Part shown: piece after piece, positions 1-8,097 of the stretch
Layout of the letters: each line of letters begins with the position of its first letter
Position numbering within the stretch: the stretch's first letter is position 1
Assembly: GCF_029589495.1 (NCBI RefSeq)
Contig: NZ_JAAIVF010000004.1
Span: 124,001-188,000 of the forward strand
DNA length: 64,000 nucleotides
From: Speluncibacter jeojiensis
GTDB taxonomy: Bacteria; Actinomycetota; Actinomycetes; Mycobacteriales; Mycobacteriaceae
Direction of reading: 5' to 3'
Made by a program: the position numbers and the translations under genes
Notes under the pieces: model-generated
Told to the model about the DNA's origin: nothing
Seen by the model: only the letters and a program-made list of their open reading frames with translations
Database searches by the model: none

Positions 1-234
1 TTCGCCCGGGCCTGGTCCCAGCGCGGGGCCGAGCTGACCGAGGCGACGGCGAGCCGCCTCGAGCAGCAAAAATCGGCGGGCAGGCTCCGCGACGACGTCC
101 CGGACAAGGTGCTGCTCGAGTATCTGGACCTGGTGCTCGACGGGCTCATCAGCCGCCTGGCGTCAGGACAGGACACCGACCGGCTCGGTCAGGTGCTCGA
201 TCTGGTGGAGGAGTCGGTGCGGAAGGTCAAGTAG
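1..234 (+). CDS. TetR-family regulator, C-terminal fragment (5' end outside window)
   Basis: The open frame enters at base 1 and ends with TAG at 232-234, giving 77 residues of C-terminus. The helical, Leu/Asp-rich segment (DDVPDKVLLEYLDLVLDGL, then ...VLDLVEESVRKVK) resembles the ligand-binding/dimerisation half of TetR regulators; the DNA-binding half is missing. It is followed by a small HTH gene and an ABC-F gene. The same neighbourhood (TetR gene, small regulator, ABC-F) exists in M. tuberculosis at Rv1474c/Rv1473A/Rv1473, which supports the family call. The ligand is unknown. Confidence 0.6.
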   Translation, partial: FARAWSQRGAELTEATASRLEQQKSAGRLRDDVPDKVLLEYLDLVLDGLISRLASGQDTDRLGQVLDLVEESVRKVK

Positions 235-252
235 CGGGCCGGTTCGACCCGG

Positions 253-465
253 TCATGTCTTGGCCTTGCGGCGGTTCGCCCCGCCGCGTCCACGCAGGTG
301 CGCGTCGGACTCGACCAGCACCTTGTGCACGAACCCGTAGGACCGTCCGGTCGACTCGGCGAGCGAACGGATGCTGGCACCGCCCTCGTACTGGGCCTTG
401 AGATCGGATTTCACCTTGTCGCGCGTCTCTCCTGTGATCCGCGCGCCCTTCGTCATTCCGGCCAT
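253..465 (-). CDS. Small helix-turn-helix protein (Rv1473A-like)
   Basis: A 70-aa protein with a predicted HTH in the middle (GGASIRSLAESTGRSYGFVHKVL), where the second helix resembles a recognition helix of transposase or sigma-like HTH domains, and a basic C-terminal tail (RGRGGANRRKAKT). I chose the ATG at 465 because GGAGG lies five bases upstream; a GTG at 495 would add ten residues but has no ribosome site. It lies downstream of the ABC-F gene on the same strand. Family knowledge: such 60-80 aa HTH proteins are common in Mycobacteriales and most are uncharacterised. A DNA-binding role is inferred. Confidence 0.7.
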   Translation of the reverse strand: MAGMTKGARITGETRDKVKSDLKAQYEGGASIRSLAESTGRSYGFVHKVLVESDAHLRGRGGANRRKAKT

Positions 466-575
466 CGGTACCTCCACTCCGCTGGGGTAGGTCACAAACC
501 AACCAACCGCCGATGTGGGAAACGCCTCATGACCAGGCTAGGCAATCCTGCAGTACCGGGCAACAGAAACGATCA

Positions 576-603
576 GGTCCGGCGCGTGACTCCGCGCCGG
601 ACC
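576..603 (-). terminator. Hairpin terminator downstream of ABC-F gene
   Basis: Perfect inverted repeat GGTCCGGCGCG / CGCGCCGGACC (576-586 with 593-603, 6-nt loop) starting eight bases past the ABC-F stop codon. On the minus strand it is followed by a weakly T-rich stretch (TGATCGTTTC), so it probably acts as a GC-rich terminator that could partly insulate the small HTH gene. Confidence 0.6.
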
Positions 604-610
604 GTGCCGC

Positions 611-2242
611 CTATGCCAGCGTGATCAGGTCCAGGTACTCCTGCGACCAGTGATCCTCCGTGCCGTCCGGCAGCAGGATGACCCGCTCCGGGCTCAGCGC
701 CTCGGCCGCGCCCGGATCGTGGGTGACCAGTACGACCGCGCCCGCGTAGCTGCGTAGCGCGTCGAGCACCTGCTCGCGCGAGACCGGATCGAGGTTGTTG
801 GTCGGTTCGTCGAGCAGCAGCACGTTCGCCGCCGACGACACCAGACCGGCCAGCGCCAAGCGGGTCTTCTCGCCGCCGGACAGTGTCCCGGCCGGCTGGT
901 CGAGTTGCGGACCGGTGAACATGAACGCGCCGAGCAGCCCGCGCAGGTCCTGCTCGCCCGCGTCGGGTGCGGCGTGCCGGATGTTCTCCCACACGCTCGC
1001 GTCGTCGTCGAGGGTGTCGTGCTCCTGCGCGAAGTAGCCGATCTTGAGTCCGTGACCCGGCACGAGTTCGCCGAGGTCCGGCTTCTCCGCCCCCGCGAGC
1101 AGCTTGAGCAGGGTCGTCTTGCCGGCGCCGTTGAGGCCGAGGATCACGACACGGCTGCCGCGATCGATGGCCAGGTCGACGCCGGTGAAGATCTCCAGCG
1201 AGCCGTACACCTTCGTCAGTTCCTTGCCCATGAGCGGGGTCTTGCCGCACGCCGCGGGCTCGGGGAAGCGGATGTGCGCGACCCGGTCGGCAACCCGCAC
1301 CTCGTCGAGCTCGGCCATCAGCTTGTCGGCCCGCTTGGCCATGTTCTGCGCGGCGGTCGCCTTGGTCGCCTTGGCCCCCAGCTTCGCCGCCTGAGCACGC
1401 AGCGCGCCCGCCTTCTTCTCGGCATTGGCGCGCTCACGGCGACGACGCTGCTCGTCGGTCGCGCGGGCGTCCAGATACTTCTTCCAGCCCATGTTGTACA
1501 GGTCGGCCTCGCCGCGCACTGCGTCGAGGAACCACACCTTGTTGACCACGTCGGCGAGCAGGTCGACGTCGTGGCTGATCACGATCAGGCCGCCGTCGTG
1601 GCCCTGCAGGAAGCCGCGCAGCCAGGTGATGGAGTCCGCGTCGAGGTGGTTCGTCGGCTCGTCGAGCAGCAGCGTGGTGTTCGACTTGCCGCCCGAGCCG
1701 TCGGATGCGGCGAACAGGATCCGCGCCAGCTCCACGCGGCGGCGTTGTCCACCGGACAGCGTGCGCAACTGCTGCTCGAGCACCCGGTCCGGCAGGCCCA
1801 GGCTGTGGCAGATCCGCGCCGCCTCGGACTCCGCGACGTACCCACCGAGCGAGGAGAACCGCTCCTCGAGGTTGCCGAACCTGCGCACCGCCTTGTCACG
1901 CTCGGCATCGTCGACGGCCTCGGCCATGATGGCCTGCTGCTTCTCCATGCCGCGGATGATCTCGTCGAGACCGCGCGCCGAGAGGACCCGATCCTTCGCG
2001 AGGACGTCGAGATTGCCCTCCTTGGGGTCCTGCGGCAGATAGCCGAGCTCTCCGCTGCGCACGACCGTGCCCGCATAGGGCTCGCCCTCGCCCGCGAGGA
2101 TCCGGAGCGTCGTCGTCTTGCCCGCACCGTTGCGGCCGACCAGACCGATCCGGTCGCCGGCCTGGACACGCAGCGCCGATCCGGGCGCCGACAGCAGGGT
2201 TCGCACCCCGGCGCGCACTTCGAGGTCGGTGGCGGTGATCAA
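611..2242 (-). CDS. ABC-F family ATPase (Rv1473-like), two ABC domains, no membrane segments
   Basis: A 543-aa soluble protein with two complete ABC cassettes. The first has Walker A GRNGAGKTT (36-44), signature LSGGQ (162-166) and Walker B LLLDEPTNHLD. The second has GLNGAGKTT, LSGGE and LLLDEPTNNLD. A Lys/Arg/Ala-rich coiled linker of about 60 residues (the P-site tRNA-interaction motif region of ABC-F proteins) separates them, and there is no transmembrane domain. ABC-F proteins bind the ribosomal E site and act in translation control or antibiotic protection; Rv1473 is annotated as macrolide-related. The start is a TTG with AGGAGAG ten bases upstream. Whether it gives resistance or is a housekeeping factor cannot be told from sequence. 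Confidence 0.88.
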   Translation of the reverse strand: MITATDLEVRAGVRTLLSAPGSALRVQAGDRIGLVGRNGAGKTTTLRILAGEGEPYAGTVVRSGELGYLPQDPKEGNLDVLAKDRVLSARGLDEIIRGMEKQQAIMAEAVDDAERDKAVRRFGNLEERFSSLGGYVAESEAARICHSLGLPDRVLEQQLRTLSGGQRRRVELARILFAASDGSGGKSNTTLLLDEPTNHLDADSITWLRGFLQGHDGGLIVISHDVDLLADVVNKVWFLDAVRGEADLYNMGWKKYLDARATDEQRRRRERANAEKKAGALRAQAAKLGAKATKATAAQNMAKRADKLMAELDEVRVADRVAHIRFPEPAACGKTPLMGKELTKVYGSLEIFTGVDLAIDRGSRVVILGLNGAGKTTLLKLLAGAEKPDLGELVPGHGLKIGYFAQEHDTLDDDASVWENIRHAAPDAGEQDLRGLLGAFMFTGPQLDQPAGTLSGGEKTRLALAGLVSSAANVLLLDEPTNNLDPVSREQVLDALRSYAGAVVLVTHDPGAAEALSPERVILLPDGTEDHWSQEYLDLITLA

Positions 2243-2396
2243 CGGTTTCTCTCCTGACAGGTGGTAGAGACAGACCTTCCCAGCTTACCGGGCGTCAGAC
2301 CGCCCGCCCGCTCCCCGGCGGGTGACCTCGACCACGAACACCGACGCCGGACCACCTTCGCACTCCCGCGAACACGGCCGGGCATATCGTGCGGAC

Positions 2397-3176
2397 ATGA
2401 CTGCACCCACCCCCGTCCAGGACCTGTCCGGCCGCACCGCCCTGATCACCGGCGGCAGCCGCGGGATCGGCCGCGCGATCGCCGCCGAGTTGCTCTCGCG
2501 CGGCGCGAACGTCACCATCACCGCGCGCAAGGCCGAGCCGCTCGAGGTGGCCGCCCGCGAACTTACCGAGTCGGCCGGCGGACCGCGCGCGCTGGCCGTC
2601 GCGGGCAACGCCGGCGACGCCGAGGCCCGCACCGAAGCGGTCCGCCGCACCATGGACGAGTTCGGTTCACTCGACATCCTTGTCAACAACACCGGCATCA
2701 ACCCGGTGTTCGGCCCGTTGATGGACGCCGACCTGGGCGCCGTCCGGAAGATCTTCGACACCAACGTGATCGCCGCCCTCGGTTACCTCCAGGAGGCCCA
2801 CCGCGCGTGGATGGGCGAGCACGGCGGCGCCGTCGTCAACCTGGCCAGTGTCGCGGGCATCCGCTCGACCGGCGTGATCTCCGCCTACGGCGCATCGAAG
2901 TCCGCGCTGATCCGGTTGACCGAGGAACTGGCCTGGCAACTGGCGCCGAGCATCCGGGTCAATGCGGTCGCCCCCGGCATCATCAAGACCGACTTCGCCT
3001 CCGTCCTCGTCGCCGCCGGCGAGGACAAGGCCGCCGCGCCGTACCCGATGGGACGCCTGGGTACCCCCGAGGACGTTGCCCGTCTGGTCGGATTCCTGGT
3101 GTCCGACGCCTCGGAGTGGATCACCGGCGAGACCGTCCGGGTCGACGGCGGCCTGCTGGCCACCGGCGGCATGTGA
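2397..3176 (+). CDS. Short-chain dehydrogenase/reductase (FabG-like)
   Basis: A 259-aa classical SDR. The cofactor motif TGGSRGIG is at 18-25, the structural motif NNTG (in place of the usual NNAG) at 97-100, and the catalytic Ser151, Tyr164 and Lys168 are in ASVAG and YGASK. The C-terminal motif ITGETVRVDGG is intact. It would reduce or oxidise a keto/hydroxy substrate with NAD(P)H in the cytosol; the R/K pattern after the glycine motif (ITARK) favours NADP. The neighbours (ABC-F, MarR, lycopene cyclase) do not identify the substrate. It is divergent from the ABC-F gene across a 154-bp promoter region. Confidence 0.85.
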   Translation: MTAPTPVQDLSGRTALITGGSRGIGRAIAAELLSRGANVTITARKAEPLEVAARELTESAGGPRALAVAGNAGDAEARTEAVRRTMDEFGSLDILVNNTGINPVFGPLMDADLGAVRKIFDTNVIAALGYLQEAHRAWMGEHGGAVVNLASVAGIRSTGVISAYGASKSALIRLTEELAWQLAPSIRVNAVAPGIIKTDFASVLVAAGEDKAAAPYPMGRLGTPEDVARLVGFLVSDASEWITGETVRVDGGLLATGGM

Positions 3177-3237
3177 TTGCACGACCAGTAGCTGACCTCG
3201 AAGAGATCCGGGGTCGATTCCTCTCACCGCTAAGTGA

Positions 3238-3250
3238 TCAACTACGTTGA
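3238..3250. promoter_or_regulatory. Inverted repeat at the MarR-gene start, possible autoregulatory operator
   Basis: TCAAC-TAC-GTTGA is a perfect 5-bp inverted repeat that ends four bases before the preferred GTG start (3255) of the MarR-type gene. MarR regulators usually bind short palindromes at their own promoter. The assignment rests on position only. Confidence 0.3.
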
Positions 3251-3254
3251 GCGC

Positions 3255-3869
3255 GTGACCGAGCTACTCGACCACCGGCCCGAGCCCATCTCGCCGGAGC
3301 AGGCGTCCGCGCCCACCGCTGAGCCCGACACGGTTTCCGGCGAAACGGTTTCCGGCGAAACGGTTTCCGGCGACACGGTTTCCGGCGACACGGTTTCCGG
3401 CGACACGGTTTCGGAGGCGGCAGCCGCGGACACGGCGCCGACGCAGATCGCCGACAGGGTCAAGCGGCTGTGCCGGCTCGTCGAGTCGGAACAGCGCCGG
3501 GTGCTGGCCACCCACGGGCTCGATCCGGCGTCGTTCGACGTGCTGGCCGCACTGCGCCGCAGCGATCCGCCGCACCGGCTCACGCCCGCCGCGCTCATGC
3601 AGCTGTGCATGGTCACCTCCGGCGCGGTCACCCAACGGCTCGACCGGCTGCAGTCCCGCGGACTGATCACTCGTACACCCAGCGAGTTCGACGGGCGTAG
3701 TTGGTATGTCGGGCTGACCGACGAGGGCCGCTCGCTCGCCGACGAGGCCATGCCCGACCACACGTCCGTCGGCGGTCACCTGTTCGCGGCGCTCAGCGCC
3801 GACCAGCAGCAGGCACTGGCGGTCGGTCTGGGATTCGTGCTCGACTCGCTCGGCGACCGCGTCGGTTGA
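3255..3869 (+). CDS. MarR-family transcriptional regulator with a repeat-bearing N-terminal extension
   Basis: About 204 aa. The C-terminal 145 residues form a MarR winged helix (RLTPAALMQLCMVTSGAVTQRLDRLQSRGLI, then the wing SEFDGRSWYVGLTDEGR). The N-terminal ~60 residues are disordered and carry six tandem copies of a [D/E]TVSG pentapeptide encoded by 15-bp repeats. An in-frame GTG at 3234 would add seven residues; I prefer 3255 because the upstream start sits on or before the palindrome, and neither has a good ribosome site. The stop is 20 bases before the lycopene cyclase start, so the two are probably cotranscribed and functionally linked. The ligand is unknown. Confidence 0.8.
   Translation: MTELLDHRPEPISPEQASAPTAEPDTVSGETVSGETVSGDTVSGDTVSGDTVSEAAAADTAPTQIADRVKRLCRLVESEQRRVLATHGLDPASFDVLAALRRSDPPHRLTPAALMQLCMVTSGAVTQRLDRLQSRGLITRTPSEFDGRSWYVGLTDEGRSLADEAMPDHTSVGGHLFAALSADQQQALAVGLGFVLDSLGDRVG
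3327..3416 (+). repeat. 15-bp coding minisatellite, six units
   Basis: Six head-to-tail 15-bp units: GACACGGTTTCCGGC (units 1, 4, 5), GAAACGGTTTCCGGC (units 2, 3) and a diverged last unit. They encode DTVSG/ETVSG. The length is a multiple of three, so copy-number change would keep the regulator in frame. Near-identity of the units implies recent expansion or ongoing slippage. Confidence 0.9.
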
Positions 3870-3889
3870 CCGCGTGATGTGATGGTCGC

Positions 3890-5029
3890 ATGACCCTCAC
3901 CTCCCCGGCCGACGTTGACGTCGCCGTCGTCGGTCTCGGACCGGCCGGACGCTCGCTGGCCGGCCGCTGCGCCGCGGCCGGGTTGACGGTCACCGCGGTC
4001 GATCTGCGCCCGGGCCGCGTCTGGACCCCGACCTACGCGCTGTGGGCGGACGAGTTGCCCTGGTGGCTGGACGATTCCGTCGTGGCCGCCCGGGTCCAGG
4101 CCCCTCAGGTGTGGGCACGCACCGAGCACGCCGTACCCCGCCCGTACGCCGTGCTCGACACCGCGGAATTGCAGCGCTCGCTCGCGCTCGACGGGGTGCG
4201 GGTGATCGCCGGACGCGCGACCGTCGTCGACCGCACACGCATCACACTCGCCGACGGCGCCGTGGTGCGGGCCCGGCACGTCGTCGACGCCCGCGGACTT
4301 CCCCCGGCCCCGGCGGTCGCCCAGCAGACCGCCTACGGTGTGGTCGTCCCGCGCGAACGCGCGCTGCCCGCACTTGGGCCGGGCGGCGCCTGGTTCATGG
4401 ACTGGCGGCCCGACAACGGCGCCCCCGCCGGCGAACCGCCCTCGTTCCTGTACGCGATCCCCCTCGATGCCGACTGTGTACTGCTCGAGGAGACGTGTCT
4501 GGCCGCACGCCCCGCGCTCGGACCGGACCAGCTGCGCGAGCGTCTGCACGCGCGCGCCGCCTCCCGCGGCGTGGAATTGCGCCCCGGGGATGCGACCGAG
4601 ACCGTCCGAATCGCGCTGCAGGGATCCGGGATTCCGCGCCTGACACGACGCCGCGGCGCTGTGCGCTTCGGTGCCGGCGGCGCGTTGGTGCACCCGTGCA
4701 CGGGATACAGTCTCGGCGCCACCCTCGGGCTCGCCGATCCGCTGGCCCGCGCGCTGGCCGAGAGCCGCGACCCGACAGCACTGCTGTGGCCACGGCGCGC
4801 GGTCGCGGTCGAGGTGCTGCGCCGTCGGGGACTGGCGGCGCTGGTCGCTCTCGGGCCCGAGCCGACGGTCGAGTTCTTCGAGAGCTTCTTCACGCTCCCG
4901 GCCCCGCGCCAACGCGCCTTCCTGTCGCTGCGCGACCGCCCCACCGCCGTCGCCGCCGCCATGTGGGCACTGTTCCGCGCGGTGCCGGGCCCGGTCCGGC
5001 GCTCGCTCGCTCGCGCGGTGCTCCCCTGA
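3890..5029 (+). CDS. crtL: Lycopene cyclase, CrtL/CrtY FAD-dependent type
   Basis: A 379-aa flavoprotein. An N-terminal dinucleotide-binding fold carries VAVVGLGPAG (11-20), followed by the lycopene-cyclase-type segment with PTYALWADELPWW (the family's conserved W-x-D-E patch), a middle region LYAIPLDADCVLLEETCLAARP (a family-typical ExTxL motif) and the C-terminal HPCTGYSLGATL FAD-contact motif. It would cyclise the psi ends of lycopene to beta rings, giving gamma/beta-carotene at the membrane surface. CrtL-type cyclases are known from Rhodococcus and relatives; other mycolic actinobacteria use heterodimeric CrtYc/Yd. No other carotenoid genes are in the window, so it is detached from a main crt cluster. 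It follows the MarR gene by 20 bp. Confidence 0.82.
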   Translation: MTLTSPADVDVAVVGLGPAGRSLAGRCAAAGLTVTAVDLRPGRVWTPTYALWADELPWWLDDSVVAARVQAPQVWARTEHAVPRPYAVLDTAELQRSLALDGVRVIAGRATVVDRTRITLADGAVVRARHVVDARGLPPAPAVAQQTAYGVVVPRERALPALGPGGAWFMDWRPDNGAPAGEPPSFLYAIPLDADCVLLEETCLAARPALGPDQLRERLHARAASRGVELRPGDATETVRIALQGSGIPRLTRRRGAVRFGAGGALVHPCTGYSLGATLGLADPLARALAESRDPTALLWPRRAVAVEVLRRRGLAALVALGPEPTVEFFESFFTLPAPRQRAFLSLRDRPTAVAAAMWALFRAVPGPVRRSLARAVLP

Positions 5030-5035
5030 ACTACT

Positions 5036-5051
5036 CCCCGACATGCCGGGG
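5036..5051. terminator. Short hairpin between convergent genes
   Basis: CCCCG-ACATGC-CGGGG between the convergent ends of the lycopene cyclase and the membrane hydrolase genes, followed on the plus strand by TCTTC. The stem is short; it may serve either direction. Confidence 0.3.
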
Positions 5052-5062
5052 TCTTCAGGGGC

Positions 5063-5863
5063 TCAGCGGTATTGGTCGATGGCGCCGACGACGGCGGCCG
5101 GCACACCGTCGACCGTCCACACCGCCAGTGCGACGGCGGCGATCGTCAGGGCCGGGCCGAGCACGACCCGCTCGAACCGTCCACCGGCGCGGATGGCCAG
5201 CCACGACGGCAGCCGCCACTCCTGCCACCGGCGCCCGCGCCACGGGGTCAGCGGCGCCAGGAACGGCACCCCCTCACGGGTGATCGCATCACCGAGACAG
5301 TGCATCAGGCAGCCGAGGCCGACGGCCGCGCCGAGCGCCCGCGACCCGACCTCGTCGGGATAGAACTGCCAGGTCACCGCGGCGAGCGCCGCCGCCACCG
5401 TCGTGACCGCGATCCATCCGTGTTTGGCGGCCCAGTCCCCGGCCAGCCCGCGCAGCGCCAGTCCGAGCGTCAGGAACAGGGTGGCGATGATCGCGGGCCG
5501 GCCGAACCGGATGACGGCGGCCGACACCCCCACACTGACCGCGATGGCGAACAGAGCCGTGTGCGTGAGGGTCCGGTGACCGCCGTGCCGTCGTGGGTCC
5601 TTGCGGCCCCGGGTGATCCCGTAATACCCGAGCGAGACGCGAGCCACTCCGCGGGCGAGCACCGCGCTGAGCGGCCCGAAGGAGCGGGCGACCGTCGACT
5701 GATTCGTGTCGAGGTCCGGCAGCAGCGCGGCCCCCGCGCACACCCCGGCGAACGTCAGCACCTCCGCCGTGGAGGTCGGCCCGCCCCAGTCCGGTGGAAG
5801 CGCCTGCGCGGCAAGCAGGCCAGCGACGGCACCCGAGACAGCATGGGTCGCACCCATCACCAT
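5063..5863 (-). CDS. YdjM-family membrane-bound metal-dependent hydrolase
   Basis: A 266-aa integral membrane protein with about six hydrophobic segments. Conserved polar motifs mark the YdjM/LexA-binding membrane hydrolase family: GATHAVSG near the N-terminus, LLPDLD, HRTLTHT, and HCLGDAITREGVPFLAP in the C-terminal half, giving His/Asp metal ligands facing the membrane interface. The substrate is not known for the family. I chose the ATG at 5863 (ATG GTG ATG); AAAGG lies upstream. It is convergent with the lycopene cyclase and downstream of the secreted phosphodiesterase on the same strand, with two hairpins in between, so it probably has its own promoter. Confidence 0.75.
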   Translation of the reverse strand: MVMGATHAVSGAVAGLLAAQALPPDWGGPTSTAEVLTFAGVCAGAALLPDLDTNQSTVARSFGPLSAVLARGVARVSLGYYGITRGRKDPRRHGGHRTLTHTALFAIAVSVGVSAAVIRFGRPAIIATLFLTLGLALRGLAGDWAAKHGWIAVTTVAAALAAVTWQFYPDEVGSRALGAAVGLGCLMHCLGDAITREGVPFLAPLTPWRGRRWQEWRLPSWLAIRAGGRFERVVLGPALTIAAVALAVWTVDGVPAAVVGAIDQYR

Positions 5864-5894
5864 GGCAGCGAAAACCTTTCGAACAGAAAGAAGA

Positions 5895-5919
5895 AGCCGG
5901 CGCGTGGGCGCGCCCGGCT
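5895..5919 (-). terminator. Rho-independent-type terminator after the phosphodiesterase gene
   Basis: On the minus strand, AGCCGG(G)CGCG-CCCA-CGCGCCGGCT forms a 10-bp stem with one bulge, followed by TTCTTCTTTCTG. The T-rich tail gives it the classical intrinsic terminator form. Confidence 0.65.
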
Positions 5920-5952
5920 GCCATGAATCTACCAACACCCACCGACGCCAAC

Positions 5953-5985
5953 GGGCGCCGCGCATCGGGTGGACGCGCGGCGCCC
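5953..5985 (-). terminator. Second GC hairpin just past the phosphodiesterase stop
   Basis: Perfect 11-bp inverted repeat GGGCGCCGCGC / GCGCGGCGCCC with an 11-nt loop, 28 bp downstream of the phosphodiesterase stop codon. It has no T-tract. With the next hairpin at 5895 it forms a tandem terminator region. Confidence 0.5.
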
Positions 5986-6013
5986 CGAGGGCGCGATCCG
6001 AGTCGGGGCAGGT

Positions 6014-7060
6014 TCAGGAGCCGAAGATCGGTTGCGGAATCCCTTCGGACAGTGAGCCTGTGGACGATCCGGCGGCCGGGGTCGACGCTGTCTTGATCAG
6101 CGGCCTGCCGTCGAGGTCGCCGGGCTGGGCGATGCCGAGGTTGGCGAGCACGGTCGGGGTGATGTCGGCGATCCGGTAGTCGTCGCGGGTGACGCCGGGC
6201 GCGTAGCCCGGTCCGCGGGCGATCACGAAGGTGGTGGTCTCGTCCGGCGTCTGGCCACCGTGCCCGCCGCTGGGCTTGTGCCCGTGGTCGTCGGTCACCA
6301 GCACCGTCCACTTCTCCCCGGTCGCCCGGGCGCGCGCGTCCACCGCGTCGACGATGCGCCCGACCTCGACGTCCACGCTTTCCAGCGCCTGCCGGTATTC
6401 GACACTGGCGGCACCCGTGGCGTGGCCGGCGCCGTCGACCTGGTCGAGTTGGGTGAAGACGACGTCGGGTCCCCTGTCGACGATGTCGCGGGCGACTGCG
6501 GTGGCGGTCGCGGTGTCGGTGGCGGTCTCGGTGGCCTCCGCGGGCGTGGTGGTGACGACGTCGGCGTGCGGGGTGCCACTGCCGGCGATGGTCGCGATGC
6601 CACCCCAGGTCGAGATCGACTCGGTCCGCAGAGCGGGGTCGGCCGTCTCGATCCGGGTGTACACGGACGGGTACCGGACGAAGTTCGCACCGGCGAAGCT
6701 GTTGTCCTGGACGCCGTGCTTGGTGTTCCACACACCGGTCAGGACGGTCGACCACGACGGCCCCGAGATCGACGGGTGGCCGGCGATCGATGACGTCCCG
6801 CTGGTGCCCTCGGCGAGCAATCGGTGCAGTCGCGGGGTGTTCGCTGTCTTGACGTGATCGAGCATGGTGCCGTCGAGTCCGATGATCACGGTCTTGGTGT
6901 GCGCGATGGTCTTGGCGTGTTCGGCCGGTGCGGCGGACGCCGGAGCGGCCGACGCCAGCAGGGTGCCGGCCGCGGCTGCGGCCAGCAGTGCCGCGGCGGA
7001 GGCGGTCAGTCGGGTGTGCGGCGCGGTGATGCGCTTGTTGTTGGTCACGGAACCGATCAT
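6014..7060 (-). CDS. Secreted alkaline-phosphatase-superfamily phosphodiesterase / nucleotide pyrophosphatase
   Basis: 348 aa with an N-terminal export signal (basic start, Ala/Leu core, cleavage likely near SAAPASAAPA around residue 44). The mature part fits type I phosphodiesterase/nucleotide pyrophosphatases: IIGLDGTMLDHV (metal Asp), a Ser/Thr nucleophile region GHPSISGPSWSTVLTG, TQLDQVDGAGHATG (metal His) and LVTDDHGHKPSGGHGG (metal Asp-His-His). It would hydrolyse phosphodiester or phosphonate esters outside the membrane. A low-complexity Thr/Ala stretch (ATETATDTATATA) lies mid-protein. The ATG at 7060 is the longest start; a GTG five codons later is possible. No partner genes identify the substrate. 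Confidence 0.78.
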   Translation of the reverse strand: MIGSVTNNKRITAPHTRLTASAAALLAAAAAGTLLASAAPASAAPAEHAKTIAHTKTVIIGLDGTMLDHVKTANTPRLHRLLAEGTSGTSSIAGHPSISGPSWSTVLTGVWNTKHGVQDNSFAGANFVRYPSVYTRIETADPALRTESISTWGGIATIAGSGTPHADVVTTTPAEATETATDTATATAVARDIVDRGPDVVFTQLDQVDGAGHATGAASVEYRQALESVDVEVGRIVDAVDARARATGEKWTVLVTDDHGHKPSGGHGGQTPDETTTFVIARGPGYAPGVTRDDYRIADITPTVLANLGIAQPGDLDGRPLIKTASTPAAGSSTGSLSEGIPQPIFGS

Positions 7061-7141
7061 GCGATCGGCCTAGACCAATTGCGCGCCGAGACCGCGGCCC
7101 ACGACGGATGTTCACCCGCTCTTCGCCGCCCCGCCGCCGGG

Positions 7142-7162
7142 CCCGGGTGGCGGCCACCCGGG
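7142..7162 (-). terminator. Hairpin terminator of the suf operon
   Basis: CCCGGGTGG-CGG-CCACCCGGG, a perfect 9-bp stem with a 3-nt loop, 17 bp past the sufT stop codon on the minus strand. There is no T-tract, as is common in high-GC actinobacteria. Confidence 0.55.
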
Positions 7163-7178
7163 CGTCACCCGGCGGTCG

Positions 7179-7556
7179 TCAGATGGTGAAGCCCAGCGCC
7201 CGCAGCTGCTCGCGGCCGTCGTCCGTGATCTTGTCGGGGCCCCATGGCGGCACCCACACCCAGTTGATCCGCAGGTCGGCGCACAGTCCGCTGCGCACGA
7301 GTGCGGTGCGGGCCTGGTCCTCGATGACGTCGGTCAGCGGGCAGGCCGCCGAGGTCAGCGTCATGTCGATGTCGGCGACCGCGGCATCGTCGATCTTGAT
7401 GTCGTAGACCAGCCCGAGGTCGACGACGTTGATCCCGAGTTCGGGGTCGACCACGTCGCGCATGGCCTCCTCGACGTCGTCGAGCACGGGCACGGGGATG
7501 TCTGCGGGCGCCGGGGCGCCCTCCGGCTGCTCGGCAGCCTGCTGGGTCTCGGTCAC
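7179..7556 (-). CDS. sufT: Iron-sulfur assembly accessory protein SufT (MIP18/DUF59 family)
   Basis: A 125-aa protein: a Pro/Ala/Glu-rich N-terminal ~30 residues, then a DUF59 domain (VVDPELGINVVDLGLVYDI, SAACPLTDVI with the conserved Cys, and WVPPWGPDKITDDGREQLRALGF). In the family it assists maturation or delivery of Fe-S clusters. It is the last gene of the SUF operon; its GTG start overlaps the sufU stop by four bases, so translation is coupled. It corresponds by position to Rv1466. Confidence 0.88.
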   Translation of the reverse strand: MTETQQAAEQPEGAPAPADIPVPVLDDVEEAMRDVVDPELGINVVDLGLVYDIKIDDAAVADIDMTLTSAACPLTDVIEDQARTALVRSGLCADLRINWVWVPPWGPDKITDDGREQLRALGFTI

Positions 7557-8097
7557 TGTTCTTGTCCTCCGCTTCGTACCGGAACGGCACCGGGGCCGGA
7601 CAGTTCGGCCTCCGGCATGGGGTTGTCGGTGGGGTCGGTACCGCGATCGTCGCCGATCGTCTGCACCACTGCGTCCTTGAAGGCCATCCACCCGAGGAGC
7701 GCACACTTGACCCGCGCCGGGTACTTGGACACCCCGGCGAAGGCGACGCCGTCGCCGAGCACATCTTCGTCGCCCTCGACGGTGCCGCGGCTGGTCAGCA
7801 TCTCGTTGTAGGCGTCGACCGTCTGCAGCGCTACGTCGACCGGCATCCCGACGATCTGCTCGTACAGCACCGAGGTCGACGCCTGGCTGATCGAACAGCC
7901 CTGCCCGTCGTAGGAGACGTCCGCGACGACCGGCCGGCCCTGCTCGTCGCGCTCGACCTGCACGCGCAGGGTGACGTCGTCACCACAGGTCGGGTTGACG
8001 TGGTGCACCTCCGCCCCGAACGGCGCCCGCAGGCCCCGCCCGTGCGGATGCTTGTAATGGTCCAGGATGACCTCCTGGTACATCTGCTCCAGCCGCA

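Noticed and set aside
905-2257. A 450-codon open frame on the plus strand opposite the ABC-F gene
   Set aside because: The minus-strand frame has complete ABC motifs; the plus-strand translation is Arg/Val/Glu-rich low complexity, as expected for the antisense of GC-rich genes.
6470-6560. Possible tandem repeat in the phosphodiesterase gene (GCGGT-type triplet-rich stretch)
   Set aside because: It encodes a Thr/Ala-rich low-complexity segment with irregular units, not a true tandem array.
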